The notes below the pieces were generated by a model. The model saw only the letters and a program-made list of their open reading frames with translations. It ran no database searches and had not been told where the DNA came from. From positions 1 through 39,292 of the forward strand of contig NZ_PPFX01000040.1 in assembly GCF_002898515.1 (NCBI RefSeq): a stretch of DNA of 39,292 nt. Reading direction: 5' to 3'. Positions 26,101-33,187 of this stretch are shown in pieces; position 1 is the stretch's first letter, and every line of letters starts with the position of its first letter. Position numbers and translations under genes: made by a program. The stretch is from Geothermobacter hydrogeniphilus (lineage in GTDB: Bacteria > Desulfobacterota > Desulfuromonadia > Desulfuromonadales > Geothermobacteraceae).

Positions 26101-26320
26101 AGTTGCGCGCAGCGTCGCTTTGGCTGTTCTGCACGCTGCCCAGCGCCCACATCACGGTAGCGCGCAGACTCTCCTCTCCCTCGCCATCGATAAAGGACTC
26201 GATGAACTTCCGCTTGAGGCGGATGATGCGGTAGATGCCGAAGTCGAGGTCGTGATCCTCGAACTGGAACATCCCCTTCAAAAAATCTCTCAGCTGGTCA
26301 AAGGCATTGAATTCGGACAC
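23117..26320 (-). CDS. Type III-like (beta class) N6-adenine DNA methyltransferase
   Basis: Large modification subunit, 1,067 aa. The GTG at 26320 is chosen over the ATG at 26353 because AGGAGG lies 5 bp before it. Catalytic motif IV DPPYNTGG is at about residue 577 and the AdoMet motif FAGSGTTGQ at about 840, the order of beta-class Mod proteins, with the target-recognition region between them. The ~550-residue N-terminal extension (starting FNAFDQLRDFLKGMFQFEDHDLDFG) makes it longer than classical type III Mod (around 600-700 aa) and matches a subgroup annotated simply as site-specific methyltransferase. DNA from about 23603 to 24530 is much AT-richer than its flanks. The gene is first of a three-gene minus-strand locus with the AlbA_2 protein and the helicase-nuclease. 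Confidence 0.9.
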   Translation of the reverse strand: MSEFNAFDQLRDFLKGMFQFEDHDLDFGIYRIIRLKRKFIESFIDGEGEESLRATVMWALGSVQNSQSDAARNWLSAFAATLGKKGEAKWETLVAAPDNLSAQDDFRALLVLADDQEREQAEAHLKTFLETRQLSTEDLEVRVYNHLLNFFELYYQNGDFGYNTRAASAFKVPYETDYDGSDTLFHWKHKDSYYIKTGNGFHSVRCEIGGKWIEFRLCGSEDDAETSERNNNKENAVKQYRLLDIQPVEETDAEGNPRTLWQVRFALAAASTPKTVLYPRLWQEVFAEETELIPYLYKKPGKNDDPPGKPLFNELSDDYDKTDGGSVKGIGQLRLKFDKYVEALAGRDEFKDLGKNVEARKEALAQDATAKALWQLDRNLNKFYVGNDADYFIHKDLLGFLTREKNRFIKQVIFSDLDALLHAGEDNATVLIARAFNQVADRLIAFLSAIEEFQKGLFELKKKVVDTHYLISVGKIPEAFHERVFACEAQREEWREVFKVDITDAAQLAEHPTLVVDTSLYLKTDPDFQDDLLSLPEFDNLDEQTDGLLINSENWQALNLLQEKFREQIKCIYIDPPYNTGGDGFLYKDSFRHSSWASMMFDRLQLASFFLDMSGLILCSINEKEQMRLQEVLSILFRKGAAAPFVWKRKAGGGDDSETHVIEHEYIFPAFKNIEQVLVNRIEHESAAMTAKYNRSENGRRYYLERLDKTSLSYSESMDFPIEAPDGKLLYPPQPSPDRRTTIWRWSKDKVEKERDQLIFNKDKKGNWQIYTKTWEPDQRGVTPRSLLVDAKRYGRNRDGTQDLARILGPKLFKNPKPVKLISELLDMSTAKHDFVVDFFAGSGTTGQAVLSKKDPRRFILIEMGKYFESILKPRVKRAVYSTHWKDCIPASNDVQLRCIKVQILEQYEDLLDNLVPVWDEATLPKQVPVSYLFRPEQNQLATTLDLARPFSQTLRIGKAREVKTIDLMETWCYLQGYWVKSRRLYREFDRPYLAVETTHGTLVVFRDIDDAEDDTANLNAILARYVDAQGVSTLQRLEVNHDADLRCLAIDTILITAADFMRGASW
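23603..24530 (-). other. Low-GC block covering the target-recognition part of the methyltransferase
   Basis: Hand counts of 60-base lines give about 35-43% GC at 24181-24360 and 24421-24480, against 53% at 24601-24660 and 65% at 23461-23520. The block spans residues ~597-906, starting just after DPPY and running past FAGSGTTG. The reading frame is uninterrupted. A recombinational replacement of the specificity-determining segment is the simplest explanation. Confidence 0.75.
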
Positions 26321-26435
26321 GAAACCCTCCTGAGGTTGTCCTGGCCATTCCACATGTTCGGTCTGTCAGATTATGTCATTACAGCCAAATCCGCCAGTGC
26401 AAATAACCTTGCAAATCTTCCATACCATGAACAAT

Positions 26436-27215
26436 TTACGAGGATAATTCACCCTCCCCCGCCAGCTCCCGGATCACTTCCCCAGCCATGGTCAGGCCGA
26501 AGATCGGCGGGATGGTGCTTGAGCTGCCGAGAATCACCCGTCGGTCGGTGCAGCGCCAGCGCTGATCCTCCTTGTTGGGACAGATGCAGTTCTCGGCGCA
26601 AACCGCGGTCCGATCTGACAGCTCGCGGAACTCCTCGGTTGAATAAACCACCTTGACGCCGCGCTCGATACCTCTTTTGCGCAACTCCCGGCGGATGATT
26701 TTCGCCAGGCGGCAGGTGGTGGTGTCGGCCAGGTCGGCGACCCGGATCCGGGTCGGGTCGAGCTTGTTGGCAGCCCCCATCGAGGCGATGATCGGGATCT
26801 TGCGCTCTATACAACTTTCGATCAGGTGCAGCTTGGCGGTGATGTGGTCGATGCAGTCAAGCACGTAGTCGTAGTCGCCGGCGAGCAATTCCTCGGCGTG
26901 CTCGGCCTCGTAGAAGGCCTTCAGCGGCCGCACCTCGCAGTCCGGGTTGATCGCCCGGCAGCGCTCGGCCATCACCTCGACCTTGGACCGGCCGATGGTC
27001 CCTTTCAGGGCGTGGATCTGGCGGTTGACATTGGTCAGGCAGATCTCGTCGAAATCGACCAGGGTCAGCTTGCCGACCCCGCCGCGCACCAGCGCCTCGG
27101 CGGCGTAGCTACCGACCCCGCCGACACCGAACACGGCGACCGAGGCCTCCCGCAGGCGCCGCAGGCCGTCGTCGCCGAGCAGCAGTTGCAGGCGGGAAAA
27201 ACGATGTTCACTCAT
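26436..27215 (-). CDS. tcdA: tRNA threonylcarbamoyladenosine dehydratase (TcdA/CsdL)
   Basis: E1-like enzyme that uses ATP to convert t6A37 of ANN-decoding tRNAs to the cyclic form. The nucleotide-binding motif GVGGVGSYAAEAL is at residues 30-42, followed by the E1/ThiF signature LVDFDEICLTNVNRQIHA, a DCIDHITAK motif in the middle and the C-terminal GEVIRELAG. A CAENCICPN segment near residue 220 contains Cys residues of the kind found in this family. The ATG at 27215 is preferred over a TTG three codons upstream; GAGG precedes it closely. The 259-aa length is typical. ThiF or MoeB paralogues are the alternative, but length and motifs favour TcdA. Confidence 0.9.
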   Translation of the reverse strand: MSEHRFSRLQLLLGDDGLRRLREASVAVFGVGGVGSYAAEALVRGGVGKLTLVDFDEICLTNVNRQIHALKGTIGRSKVEVMAERCRAINPDCEVRPLKAFYEAEHAEELLAGDYDYVLDCIDHITAKLHLIESCIERKIPIIASMGAANKLDPTRIRVADLADTTTCRLAKIIRRELRKRGIERGVKVVYSTEEFRELSDRTAVCAENCICPNKEDQRWRCTDRRVILGSSSTIPPIFGLTMAGEVIRELAGEGELSS

Positions 27216-27245
27216 AATCCTCAATTCAATTCGGCTAAAGGCGAA

Positions 27246-27290
27246 AGGTCAAAGGTTCAAGGTTCGAGGTCAAAGGTTCGAGGTTCGAGG
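27246..27290. repeat. Heptameric tandem repeat in the tcdA-tatD gap
   Basis: Six consecutive 7-bp units of the form AGGTTCG, AGGTTCA or AGGTCAA, ending in a partial AGG, fill half of the 94-bp gap. No terminator or promoter is evident within it. Confidence 0.88.
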
Positions 27291-27309
27291 AAAAACCTCT
27301 GCGACTCAG

Positions 27310-28128
27310 TCATTTCCAGGGTTCATTTCCTGGTTGCAATTGCCGGCGCAGGATCCGGCGGGTGTTTTCCGTCGTAATCCTGGCCGTTTCCTCGCTGTCC
27401 CAGCCCCTGATCTCTGCAACTTTCGCGGCGATCAGCGGCAGCCATTCCGGCCGGTTCGGTTCGCCGCGGTGGGGATGCGGCGGCAGATCCGGGGCATCGC
27501 TTTCAAGAACAATGGCATCCTCCGGCAGGGCGCGCAGAACTTCGACCCTTTTGCGGGCATTGGGCCAGGTCAGCGGTCCGCCGAAGGCGATGACGAAACC
27601 GAGATCGACAGCCTCGCGGGCGATTTGCGGGCTGCCGCCGAAGCCGTGCAGAATGCCGCCGACCCGTTCGGCCCGCTCCCGGCGGAGAATGGCAAGCACC
27701 TCTCCCCAGGCCCGCCGGCAATGGATCAGCACCGGTTTGCCGGCGGCGACCGCCAGCTGCAGCTGCTCGTAAAAGGCCTTCTCCTGCAGCCGACGCGGGA
27801 CGTCGATCATCCCGTCCAGGCCGATCTCCCCGACCGCCGCGCATTCCGGTTTCCGCAGCAATCCGGTCAATTCCGTCGCGGCGGAGTCATCCCACTGCGC
27901 GGCCATCATCGGATGCAGTCCCGGTGCCGCCCGGACAGCGGCATCGGCGGCGGCGATCGCCAGCAGGTCCGGCCAGTGCCGGCGGCGGACTCCCGGCAGC
28001 AGCCAGCCGCCGACTCCAGCCCGGCGCGCGGCGCTGAGAGCCGCCCCGGCGGTGGCTTCAGGTGCCAGCCGGTCGAGATGGCAATGGCTGTCGAAAAGTT
28101 GCGAAACGACTTCTGTCATGGTCGGCAT
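27310..28128 (-). CDS. TatD-family metal-dependent hydrolase (deoxyribonuclease)
   Basis: 272-residue TIM-barrel hydrolase. Metal-ligand motifs of the TatD family are in order: FDSHCHLD at residues ~12-19, GEIGLDG at ~100, IHCRRAW at ~137, and ESDAPDLPPHPHRGEPNRP near the C-terminus. These enzymes are 3'-5' exonucleases acting on DNA or D-aminoacyl-tRNA in some members. The start is uncertain: ATG at 28128 or 28119 both lack a good ribosome site. Same strand as tcdA, 94 bp apart. Confidence 0.92.
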   Translation of the reverse strand: MPTMTEVVSQLFDSHCHLDRLAPEATAGAALSAARRAGVGGWLLPGVRRRHWPDLLAIAAADAAVRAAPGLHPMMAAQWDDSAATELTGLLRKPECAAVGEIGLDGMIDVPRRLQEKAFYEQLQLAVAAGKPVLIHCRRAWGEVLAILRRERAERVGGILHGFGGSPQIAREAVDLGFVIAFGGPLTWPNARKRVEVLRALPEDAIVLESDAPDLPPHPHRGEPNRPEWLPLIAAKVAEIRGWDSEETARITTENTRRILRRQLQPGNEPWK

Positions 28129-28259
28129 GCTAGCACAGCGAAGCGGCCGACAAAACCCCGCTTTTACTTGCCTGTGGAGCTAAGCCATGATACTTACAAA
28201 TGAATTGCCCAGTTCGCGGCTCATGCCAAGCATTGACTTTCATCGGAGGGAGTACCGTC

Positions 28260-29939
28260 ATGGCCGACGCGTCCGCCAGCAATATCTCCTATATCCGCAA
28301 GGTTTTCTATTTCACCCATGCCACCGGCATCCTCACCGGCCTGCTGTTCCCCTTCGCGGTCTCGCCACTGCTCGGTCCGGCCGCCCGCAGCTGGCCGTTT
28401 ATTCTCAGTTGCCTGTTCATGGGCTACGCCGTCGGCGCGGCGATGTTCTTTTTTGTCCGCATCACCCTGAAAAAGCAGCTCCGCCAGCAACTCGACCTGC
28501 TGCAGCCGCTGCTCGGCACTATCGATATCGAGCAGGAGACGGTTGAGGGGATGCACCAGGCGGTAGCGGCCTCGGTCAATCAGGTCGATCAACTGGTACG
28601 CGGGCTGCTGCGGACCATCGACGAGTTCGTCCCTCTCTATCACGGTATGGCGGACGGCAGCCGTTATCTCTCCGATCGGGCCCGGGACGGTCTGGCGGCG
28701 GCCATCCAGACTCGCCAGAACGTCGAGCAGATGGATGCCAAGCAGCAGGAGATCGAGGAACAGGTTCGGCAGCTGACCAACCGCTCACAGGACGAAGCCT
28801 CCATGTCGCGCGAACTTTCCGCGTCGCTTGAAGAGATGGCGGCGGCCATGGACCATTCGACCGCCAAGTTTCTCGAAACGTCGTCGAGCGTCGACGAACT
28901 GGCGTCCAGCGTCATCGAGGTTTCCAGCCAGGCTGAAGAAATCGCCCGTTCGGTCGAAGGGACGGCGCAGGACCTGGATGCCACCGGCGCCGCCCTGGAA
29001 CAGATTCGCAGCGGCGTTCAGCAGGGCGCCGAACAGGCCGAGAATGTCAAGCAGGATGCCGAAAACGGCCTGCTGGTGGTGCAGAGGTCGATCGACGAAA
29101 TGGACCTGATCGAGGACGAAAGCCGCAAGGCGATGGCCGCCATGGAGCGCCTCGCGCAACAGACCGGCGAGGTGGCCAAGATCATCGAAGTGATCCGGGA
29201 CCTGGTGTCCGATACCGAACTGCTCGCCTTCAACGCCGCAATCATCGCCGCCAAGGCCGGCGAGGAGGGCAAGGGCTTCTCGGTGGTGGCCGATGAAATC
29301 CGCGATCTCGCTGACCGCACCACCAGCAGTGCCCAGGATATCCAGCGTATCGTCAAAGCGATCGGCGGAGAAACCAAGGAGGTCACCTCGGCAGTGGCCG
29401 CCACCAGCGAGCGGATCGACAAGGGTAAGGAACTCTCCCGTTCCGCCGGCGAGGCGCTGCGCAAAATCCTCACCAGTTCGGTCGAGGCGGTCAACGCCTC
29501 GGAGGAAATCGCCCAGGTGACCGGTTCCCAGGCCGAGCGTGCCCGCACCCTGCTGGACGATGCCGGCCACAGCCTGCGTTCGGTCAAGGCGATTGCCCGC
29601 GCCATCCAGGAGCAGCAGTCGGCTATCTCCCGCATCCAGGAAGGGGTCACGCAGATGAAAGCCGCCTCCGACCAGATCGCCCACGGCATGGAGGAACAGG
29701 TGCAGGCCAACCGGGATTTCGATCGTGGGCTGGCCGACCGCGAACGGCAGATCAAGGCGATTCAGGACGCGACCGGTTTTCAGCGGCAGATTTCAAGCGA
29801 GATTTTCGAGCACTTTGCCGCCTCTGAAGAGCGGCTGCGCAAGAATGCCGACCGCGCCAAGGTCATCCTGGAAAATATCGAGGTTCTGGAAACCCTGGTC
29901 GAGAAGCTGCGCGGCCAGACGGAACGTTTCCAGCACTGA
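28260..29939 (+). CDS. Methyl-accepting chemotaxis protein
   Basis: 559-residue transmembrane chemoreceptor. The ATG at 28260 follows GGAGGGAG (28245-28252) and is better than the in-frame ATG at 28200. Two hydrophobic helices at ~15-36 and ~46-66 are separated by only a short loop, so there is no large periplasmic sensing domain; signal is probably sensed in or near the membrane. The rest is a long coiled coil with the hairpin-tip signature around residues 320-355 ([34 protein letters not shown]). The usual Glu of NAAIEAARAGE is Ile here. No HAMP motif is obvious. The gene stands alone, convergent with the UbiD-family gene. Confidence 0.93.
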   Translation: MADASASNISYIRKVFYFTHATGILTGLLFPFAVSPLLGPAARSWPFILSCLFMGYAVGAAMFFFVRITLKKQLRQQLDLLQPLLGTIDIEQETVEGMHQAVAASVNQVDQLVRGLLRTIDEFVPLYHGMADGSRYLSDRARDGLAAAIQTRQNVEQMDAKQQEIEEQVRQLTNRSQDEASMSRELSASLEEMAAAMDHSTAKFLETSSSVDELASSVIEVSSQAEEIARSVEGTAQDLDATGAALEQIRSGVQQGAEQAENVKQDAENGLLVVQRSIDEMDLIEDESRKAMAAMERLAQQTGEVAKIIEVIRDLVSDTELLAFNAAIIAAKAGEEGKGFSVVADEIRDLADRTTSSAQDIQRIVKAIGGETKEVTSAVAATSERIDKGKELSRSAGEALRKILTSSVEAVNASEEIAQVTGSQAERARTLLDDAGHSLRSVKAIARAIQEQQSAISRIQEGVTQMKAASDQIAHGMEEQVQANRDFDRGLADRERQIKAIQDATGFQRQISSEIFEHFAASEERLRKNADRAKVILENIEVLETLVEKLRGQTERFQH

Positions 29940-29995
29940 TCCGGAATACTGTTCGGCCCCCCTACCCAGGCTCTTCTTTTCACCCGATTCAGGTA

Positions 29996-31831
29996 TCAGA
30001 CAATCCCGTGCAGCGGGCCGCCCGGCCCGCCCAGTTCGTCGACTCTCTTTTCCACCTCGGGCAACTCTTCCAACGGCGGGGCGTGGTGCGCCTTGAGACG
30101 GGCATCGATGACCAGCGGCCCGGTGCAGCCCCAGTGCTTGTGGAGCGTGTCCGCGCCGAGGCCGTCGATATCGACCGCCGGATCGGAGCGGGTGAAAACC
30201 GTCCACAGCCAGTCGTCGAGGGAACGGGCGACAAACCGCGGATCATCGACCAGCACCACCAGGGCGATTCCTTCATCCATGCCGAGTTTTTCCTGCCGGC
30301 GGCAGAACTGCTCGAGGACCGGGTCGTTGCCGTGGGGCGGGGCGGCCCAGGCCGGAGCCCGGACCGCCAGCACGCCGGGCAGCGGCAGAGTCGGGTCGGA
30401 GAAACCGTCCGGCAGGCGCAGGTTTTTCGGCAGGGCTGCGGAAAGGCGGCGCAAGGGTTTTCCGACCGCCGCCACCACCAGCTTGGAACCCCGGTTGAGG
30501 CCGCGCCCCGAGTAGTCGAGGGTGTCGATGGTGGTGCGGGTCTGGAAATGCAGGTCACGCCGCCAGTCAACCCGTTCCAGCATGAAGCGCAGGAAATCGT
30601 CGATCCGATGCAGCTCGGGCGGATTGTCCCCGGCGTTGGCGATCAGCAGGTACTTGGCCAGCGACAGCTGTCCCTGGCCGAGAATGGCGTTGGCCTGGGT
30701 GAGCAGTTCCTGGGGACGACCCGGTTCTGCGTAGGGAGTGTAGCGCTCACTGCCGACCGCCAGCAGCAGCGGATGGACGCCGGCGGCATCGACCGCGTGG
30801 ACGGCGTGAACCCCCGGCAGAACCTCGGGGATCAGCTCACCGGTCAGTTCATGAATGAAGGCGCCGAAACTGGTATCCTCCTGCGGGGGACGACCGACGG
30901 TGGTGAAGGGCCAGATGGCGTCGGGCCGGTGATGGACGGTTTCGACCCGGAAGACCGGAAACTCGTGGCCGAGACTGTAGTAGCCGAGATGGTCGCCGAA
31001 CGGACCCTCCTTTTTCAGCACCGCCGGATCGAGCCAGCCCGACAGACAGAAGTCGGCCTCGGCCGGCATCGGCAAGCCGTTGGCGGCACTGGTCAGGTCA
31101 ATCCGCCGTCCGCCGAGCAACCCGGCGAAGGCGATTTCCGGCATCCCCTCCGGCAACGGCATCACCGCCGCCACACTCAAGGCCGGCGGACCGCCGACGA
31201 AGACATTGACCCGCAGCGGCTGTCCGGCTTCCAGGGCTCTGCGGTGGTGAATGGCGATGCCGCGATGGATCTGGTAGTGCATCCCCGCCTCAGCGGGGTC
31301 GTAATCATTGCCGGAAATCTGCACCCGGTACATGCCGAGGTTCGAATGGCGCCAGCCGGGCGCGAACGGGTCTTCACTGTAGACCTGCGGCAGGGTGATG
31401 AAGGCGCCGCCGTCCCGGGGCCAGGAAACAAGCTGCGGCAGCTGTTCCAACTCGGTCCGGTGCGCCAGGATCGGTGCCTTCCTGACCCGCTTCGGCAGCA
31501 GGTGCCGAGCGGCCAGCGGCGCCCGCAGCATGGCGCTCGGACTCTTCAGCAATTCCCGCGGGTCAATTTTGGCCCGGACCAGGGTTTCCACACCGCGCAG
31601 GGCGTCACGAAACAGCCAGCGGGTTCTCTCCAGGGTGCCGAACAGGTTGCCGAGCATCGGAAACCGGCTGCCCCGCGGCCGGGTGAAGAGCAACGCCGGT
31701 CCGCCGGCCCGGTAGACGCGGCGCTGTACGGCGCCGATTTCCAGGCGCGGGTCGAGTTCCTGTTCAATGCGGATCAGCTCGCCCCGTCGTTCCAGGTCGG
31801 CGATGCAGTCCTGAAGATTTCGATATCCCAT
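29996..31831 (-). CDS. UbiD-family decarboxylase (menaquinone biosynthesis type)
   Basis: 611-residue member of the UbiD family, which uses prenylated FMN to decarboxylate aromatic or unsaturated acids. It starts MGYRNLQDCIADLERRGEL, typical of the family. Conserved segments include SNLGMYRVQISG, the central KKEGPFGDHLGYYS motif at ~270-285 with an acidic active-site residue, and the C-terminal KLGMDEGIALVVLVDD region. The length around 600 matches the subgroup implicated in menaquinone synthesis by the futalosine route rather than the ~490-aa UbiD of ubiquinone synthesis; this sub-assignment is inference. The cofactor-making UbiX partner is not in the window. Divergent from the luxR-type gene. 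Confidence 0.88.
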   Translation of the reverse strand: MGYRNLQDCIADLERRGELIRIEQELDPRLEIGAVQRRVYRAGGPALLFTRPRGSRFPMLGNLFGTLERTRWLFRDALRGVETLVRAKIDPRELLKSPSAMLRAPLAARHLLPKRVRKAPILAHRTELEQLPQLVSWPRDGGAFITLPQVYSEDPFAPGWRHSNLGMYRVQISGNDYDPAEAGMHYQIHRGIAIHHRRALEAGQPLRVNVFVGGPPALSVAAVMPLPEGMPEIAFAGLLGGRRIDLTSAANGLPMPAEADFCLSGWLDPAVLKKEGPFGDHLGYYSLGHEFPVFRVETVHHRPDAIWPFTTVGRPPQEDTSFGAFIHELTGELIPEVLPGVHAVHAVDAAGVHPLLLAVGSERYTPYAEPGRPQELLTQANAILGQGQLSLAKYLLIANAGDNPPELHRIDDFLRFMLERVDWRRDLHFQTRTTIDTLDYSGRGLNRGSKLVVAAVGKPLRRLSAALPKNLRLPDGFSDPTLPLPGVLAVRAPAWAAPPHGNDPVLEQFCRRQEKLGMDEGIALVVLVDDPRFVARSLDDWLWTVFTRSDPAVDIDGLGADTLHKHWGCTGPLVIDARLKAHHAPPLEELPEVEKRVDELGGPGGPLHGIV

Positions 31832-31935
31832 CTGTTGTTCCTCATGCGGTGGACGTCCGCATCATAACGGAGCTGTCCACGGAACTCAACACTCCTCCAT
31901 CCCCCCTAAATCCTTACAGGTTTGCAAAAAAGGAG

Positions 31936-32061
31936 ATGAACGGGACCGCTCTTCATGCTAGTTTAGAAGTTCTGCTATGGGAATTGCCGTGCATCAAGAG
32001 GGCGGAGAGGGGGGCTTTCCCGCAGCTGTTTCCGGACCCTAACCCGACTGAAGCCCTATGA
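31936..32061 (+). other. 41-codon ORF stop-start coupled to the luxR-type gene
   Basis: An ATG at 31936 opens a 41-residue frame whose TGA overlaps the luxR-type ATG (ATGA at 32058-32061). AAAAAAGGAG abuts the ATG with no spacing, which is poor for initiation there. The frame could be a leader that couples translation to the regulator, or chance; the luxR-type gene itself lacks a strong ribosome site, which makes coupling worth considering. The rest of the 226-bp divergent gap shows nothing else I can support. Confidence 0.25.
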
Positions 32062-32840
32062 AGCACTCCTGGTGGCACCGTTGCCTCAGTCATATCCGGC
32101 AGGCCCCTGATCTCGCGGGGCTGCACGCCCTTTGCTGCAGCATCTGCCGGCAGTTGAAGATTGACCATTTCCTGGTCCTCGGCGGCCAGCTCACCAATCC
32201 GGCCGAAGCCGGTCTCTCGGCCCTTTCCGGGCTTCCCGATGACTGGTGGTCCCTGCTCTGCCGGGCGGAGCGTTTTCAAAGTGACCCGACCCTGAGGCAT
32301 GCCCTGCAATCCCACCTGCCGCTCTTCTGGGCCGACCTGCCGCAATCACTGGAAGACGAGGGGCGGGACTTCATTGCCGATGCCGGAGACCATGGCCTGG
32401 TTGCCGGACTGACGATTCCGGTGCATGGTCCGGCAGGACTGTTCGGGGTTTTCACCCTGGCCAACGGCAGCAACCACCCGCAGCCGGAGAAAAGCCTGCA
32501 GCAGGCCCTGCCCAGGGCCTGCCTGGTCGGCGGCTACCTGGTTGACAGCCTGTTGCGTTGCAGCGACGAACAGGCACAGCCGCTGGCGACCATCCCCCTG
32601 ACCGGGCGGGAGAAAGACTGCCTGCTGTGGACAGCGAAGGGTAAAACCTCCTGGGAAATTTCCAGTATCCTGCATATCGGTGAACGGACGGTGATCTATC
32701 ATCTCAACAACGTGTTGCGCAAACTCGGCGCCGCCAACCGCCAGCAGGCGGTGGCCAGAGCCTGCGCCCTGGGATTGCTAACCCCCGAATTTTCCCTGGA
32801 TCGGGCGGTGTCCGCTCCGGTGGATACCAGGGAGCAGTAA
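32058..32840 (+). CDS. LuxR-type regulator with AHL-like binding domain (orphan)
   Basis: 260-residue transcription factor. Residues ~15-165 match the autoinducer-binding domain pattern: WW at 63-64, SDP at 75-77, FW at 90-91, and GLTIPVHGPAGLFGVFTL at ~117-134. Aligned by these anchors to TraR, the invariant Trp57, Asp70, Pro71 and Trp85 are present but Tyr61 corresponds to Leu67. Residues ~181-243 form a GerE/LuxR helix-turn-helix (LTGREKDCLLWTAKGKTSWE, RTVIYHLNNVLRKLGAANR). No luxI-type synthase is in the window, so it would be a LuxR solo, sensing either exogenous AHLs or another ligand. A small gene follows after 4 bp. Binding of an AHL is inference. Confidence 0.85.
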   Translation: MKHSWWHRCLSHIRQAPDLAGLHALCCSICRQLKIDHFLVLGGQLTNPAEAGLSALSGLPDDWWSLLCRAERFQSDPTLRHALQSHLPLFWADLPQSLEDEGRDFIADAGDHGLVAGLTIPVHGPAGLFGVFTLANGSNHPQPEKSLQQALPRACLVGGYLVDSLLRCSDEQAQPLATIPLTGREKDCLLWTAKGKTSWEISSILHIGERTVIYHLNNVLRKLGAANRQQAVARACALGLLTPEFSLDRAVSAPVDTREQ

Positions 32841-32844
32841 ACAT

Positions 32845-33162
32845 ATGGCACCCTCTGCCGCAATCCTCGTCTGGGGGCCCGGCACTCTCCAGACGCTGCT
32901 GCCGACAACCGGAGACTTTTATCACTGCCGAACCAGCGCCGAACTGATGCTTCGCCTCAAACAGCAGGAGTGGCAACTGGTCCTGCTTGCCGGCGTGGAA
33001 GAAGCTACCATGGCGGCGCTTTCCAGGGCGATCAGGGCCGTCAGGCCGCAATTGCGGATCATAGAACTGCGACCCACCGCGACCTCTGCGCAACGACTGA
33101 AGCTCCCCGCTCTCAACCGCAACCGTCTCTTCCATGCTCCGTTGGGAAAAGCGCCCGCCTGA
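32845..33162 (+). CDS. Small protein of unknown function downstream of luxR-type gene
   Basis: 105-residue frame starting 4 bp after the luxR-type stop, so almost certainly co-transcribed. It is not recognised. The pattern of short hydrophobic strands and helices (AAILVWGP, WQLVLLAGV, LRIIELRP) is reminiscent of a degenerate receiver-like Rossmann fold, but without the acidic pocket of a response regulator. GGGAG lies about 11 bp before the ATG. Composition and GC-rich third positions are like the neighbours, supporting a real gene. It might modulate the LuxR-type protein; there is no direct evidence. Confidence 0.6.
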   Translation: MAPSAAILVWGPGTLQTLLPTTGDFYHCRTSAELMLRLKQQEWQLVLLAGVEEATMAALSRAIRAVRPQLRIIELRPTATSAQRLKLPALNRNRLFHAPLGKAPA

Positions 33163-33187
33163 CAGATCCCCCGAAAGCTTTCAGCCT

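Noticed and set aside
18011-26320. BREX or DISARM system
   Set aside because: No PglZ, BrxC, BrxL, DrmA or DrmB-like genes are present; motif order fits type III-like R-M.
28141-28163. Terminator or riboswitch upstream of the chemoreceptor gene
   Set aside because: Only a 6-bp stem (AAGCGG/CCGCTT) with a short T-run is present, and no c-di-GMP riboswitch core could be recognised.
30008-31867. 619-codon plus-strand frame opposite the UbiD-family gene
   Set aside because: The minus strand encodes a full-length UbiD-family protein; the plus frame is antisense and has no domain features. The same applies to the 618-codon frame at 34591-36447 and the 572-codon frame at 8302-10020.
31832-32057. 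lux-box upstream of the LuxR-type gene
   Set aside because: No convincing 20-bp palindrome with CTG and CAG half-sites was found in the gap.
32073-32084. Sigma-54-type promoter (TGGCAC near TTGC)
   Set aside because: The two blocks are separated by only 2 bp instead of 4-5 and lie inside the luxR-type coding region.
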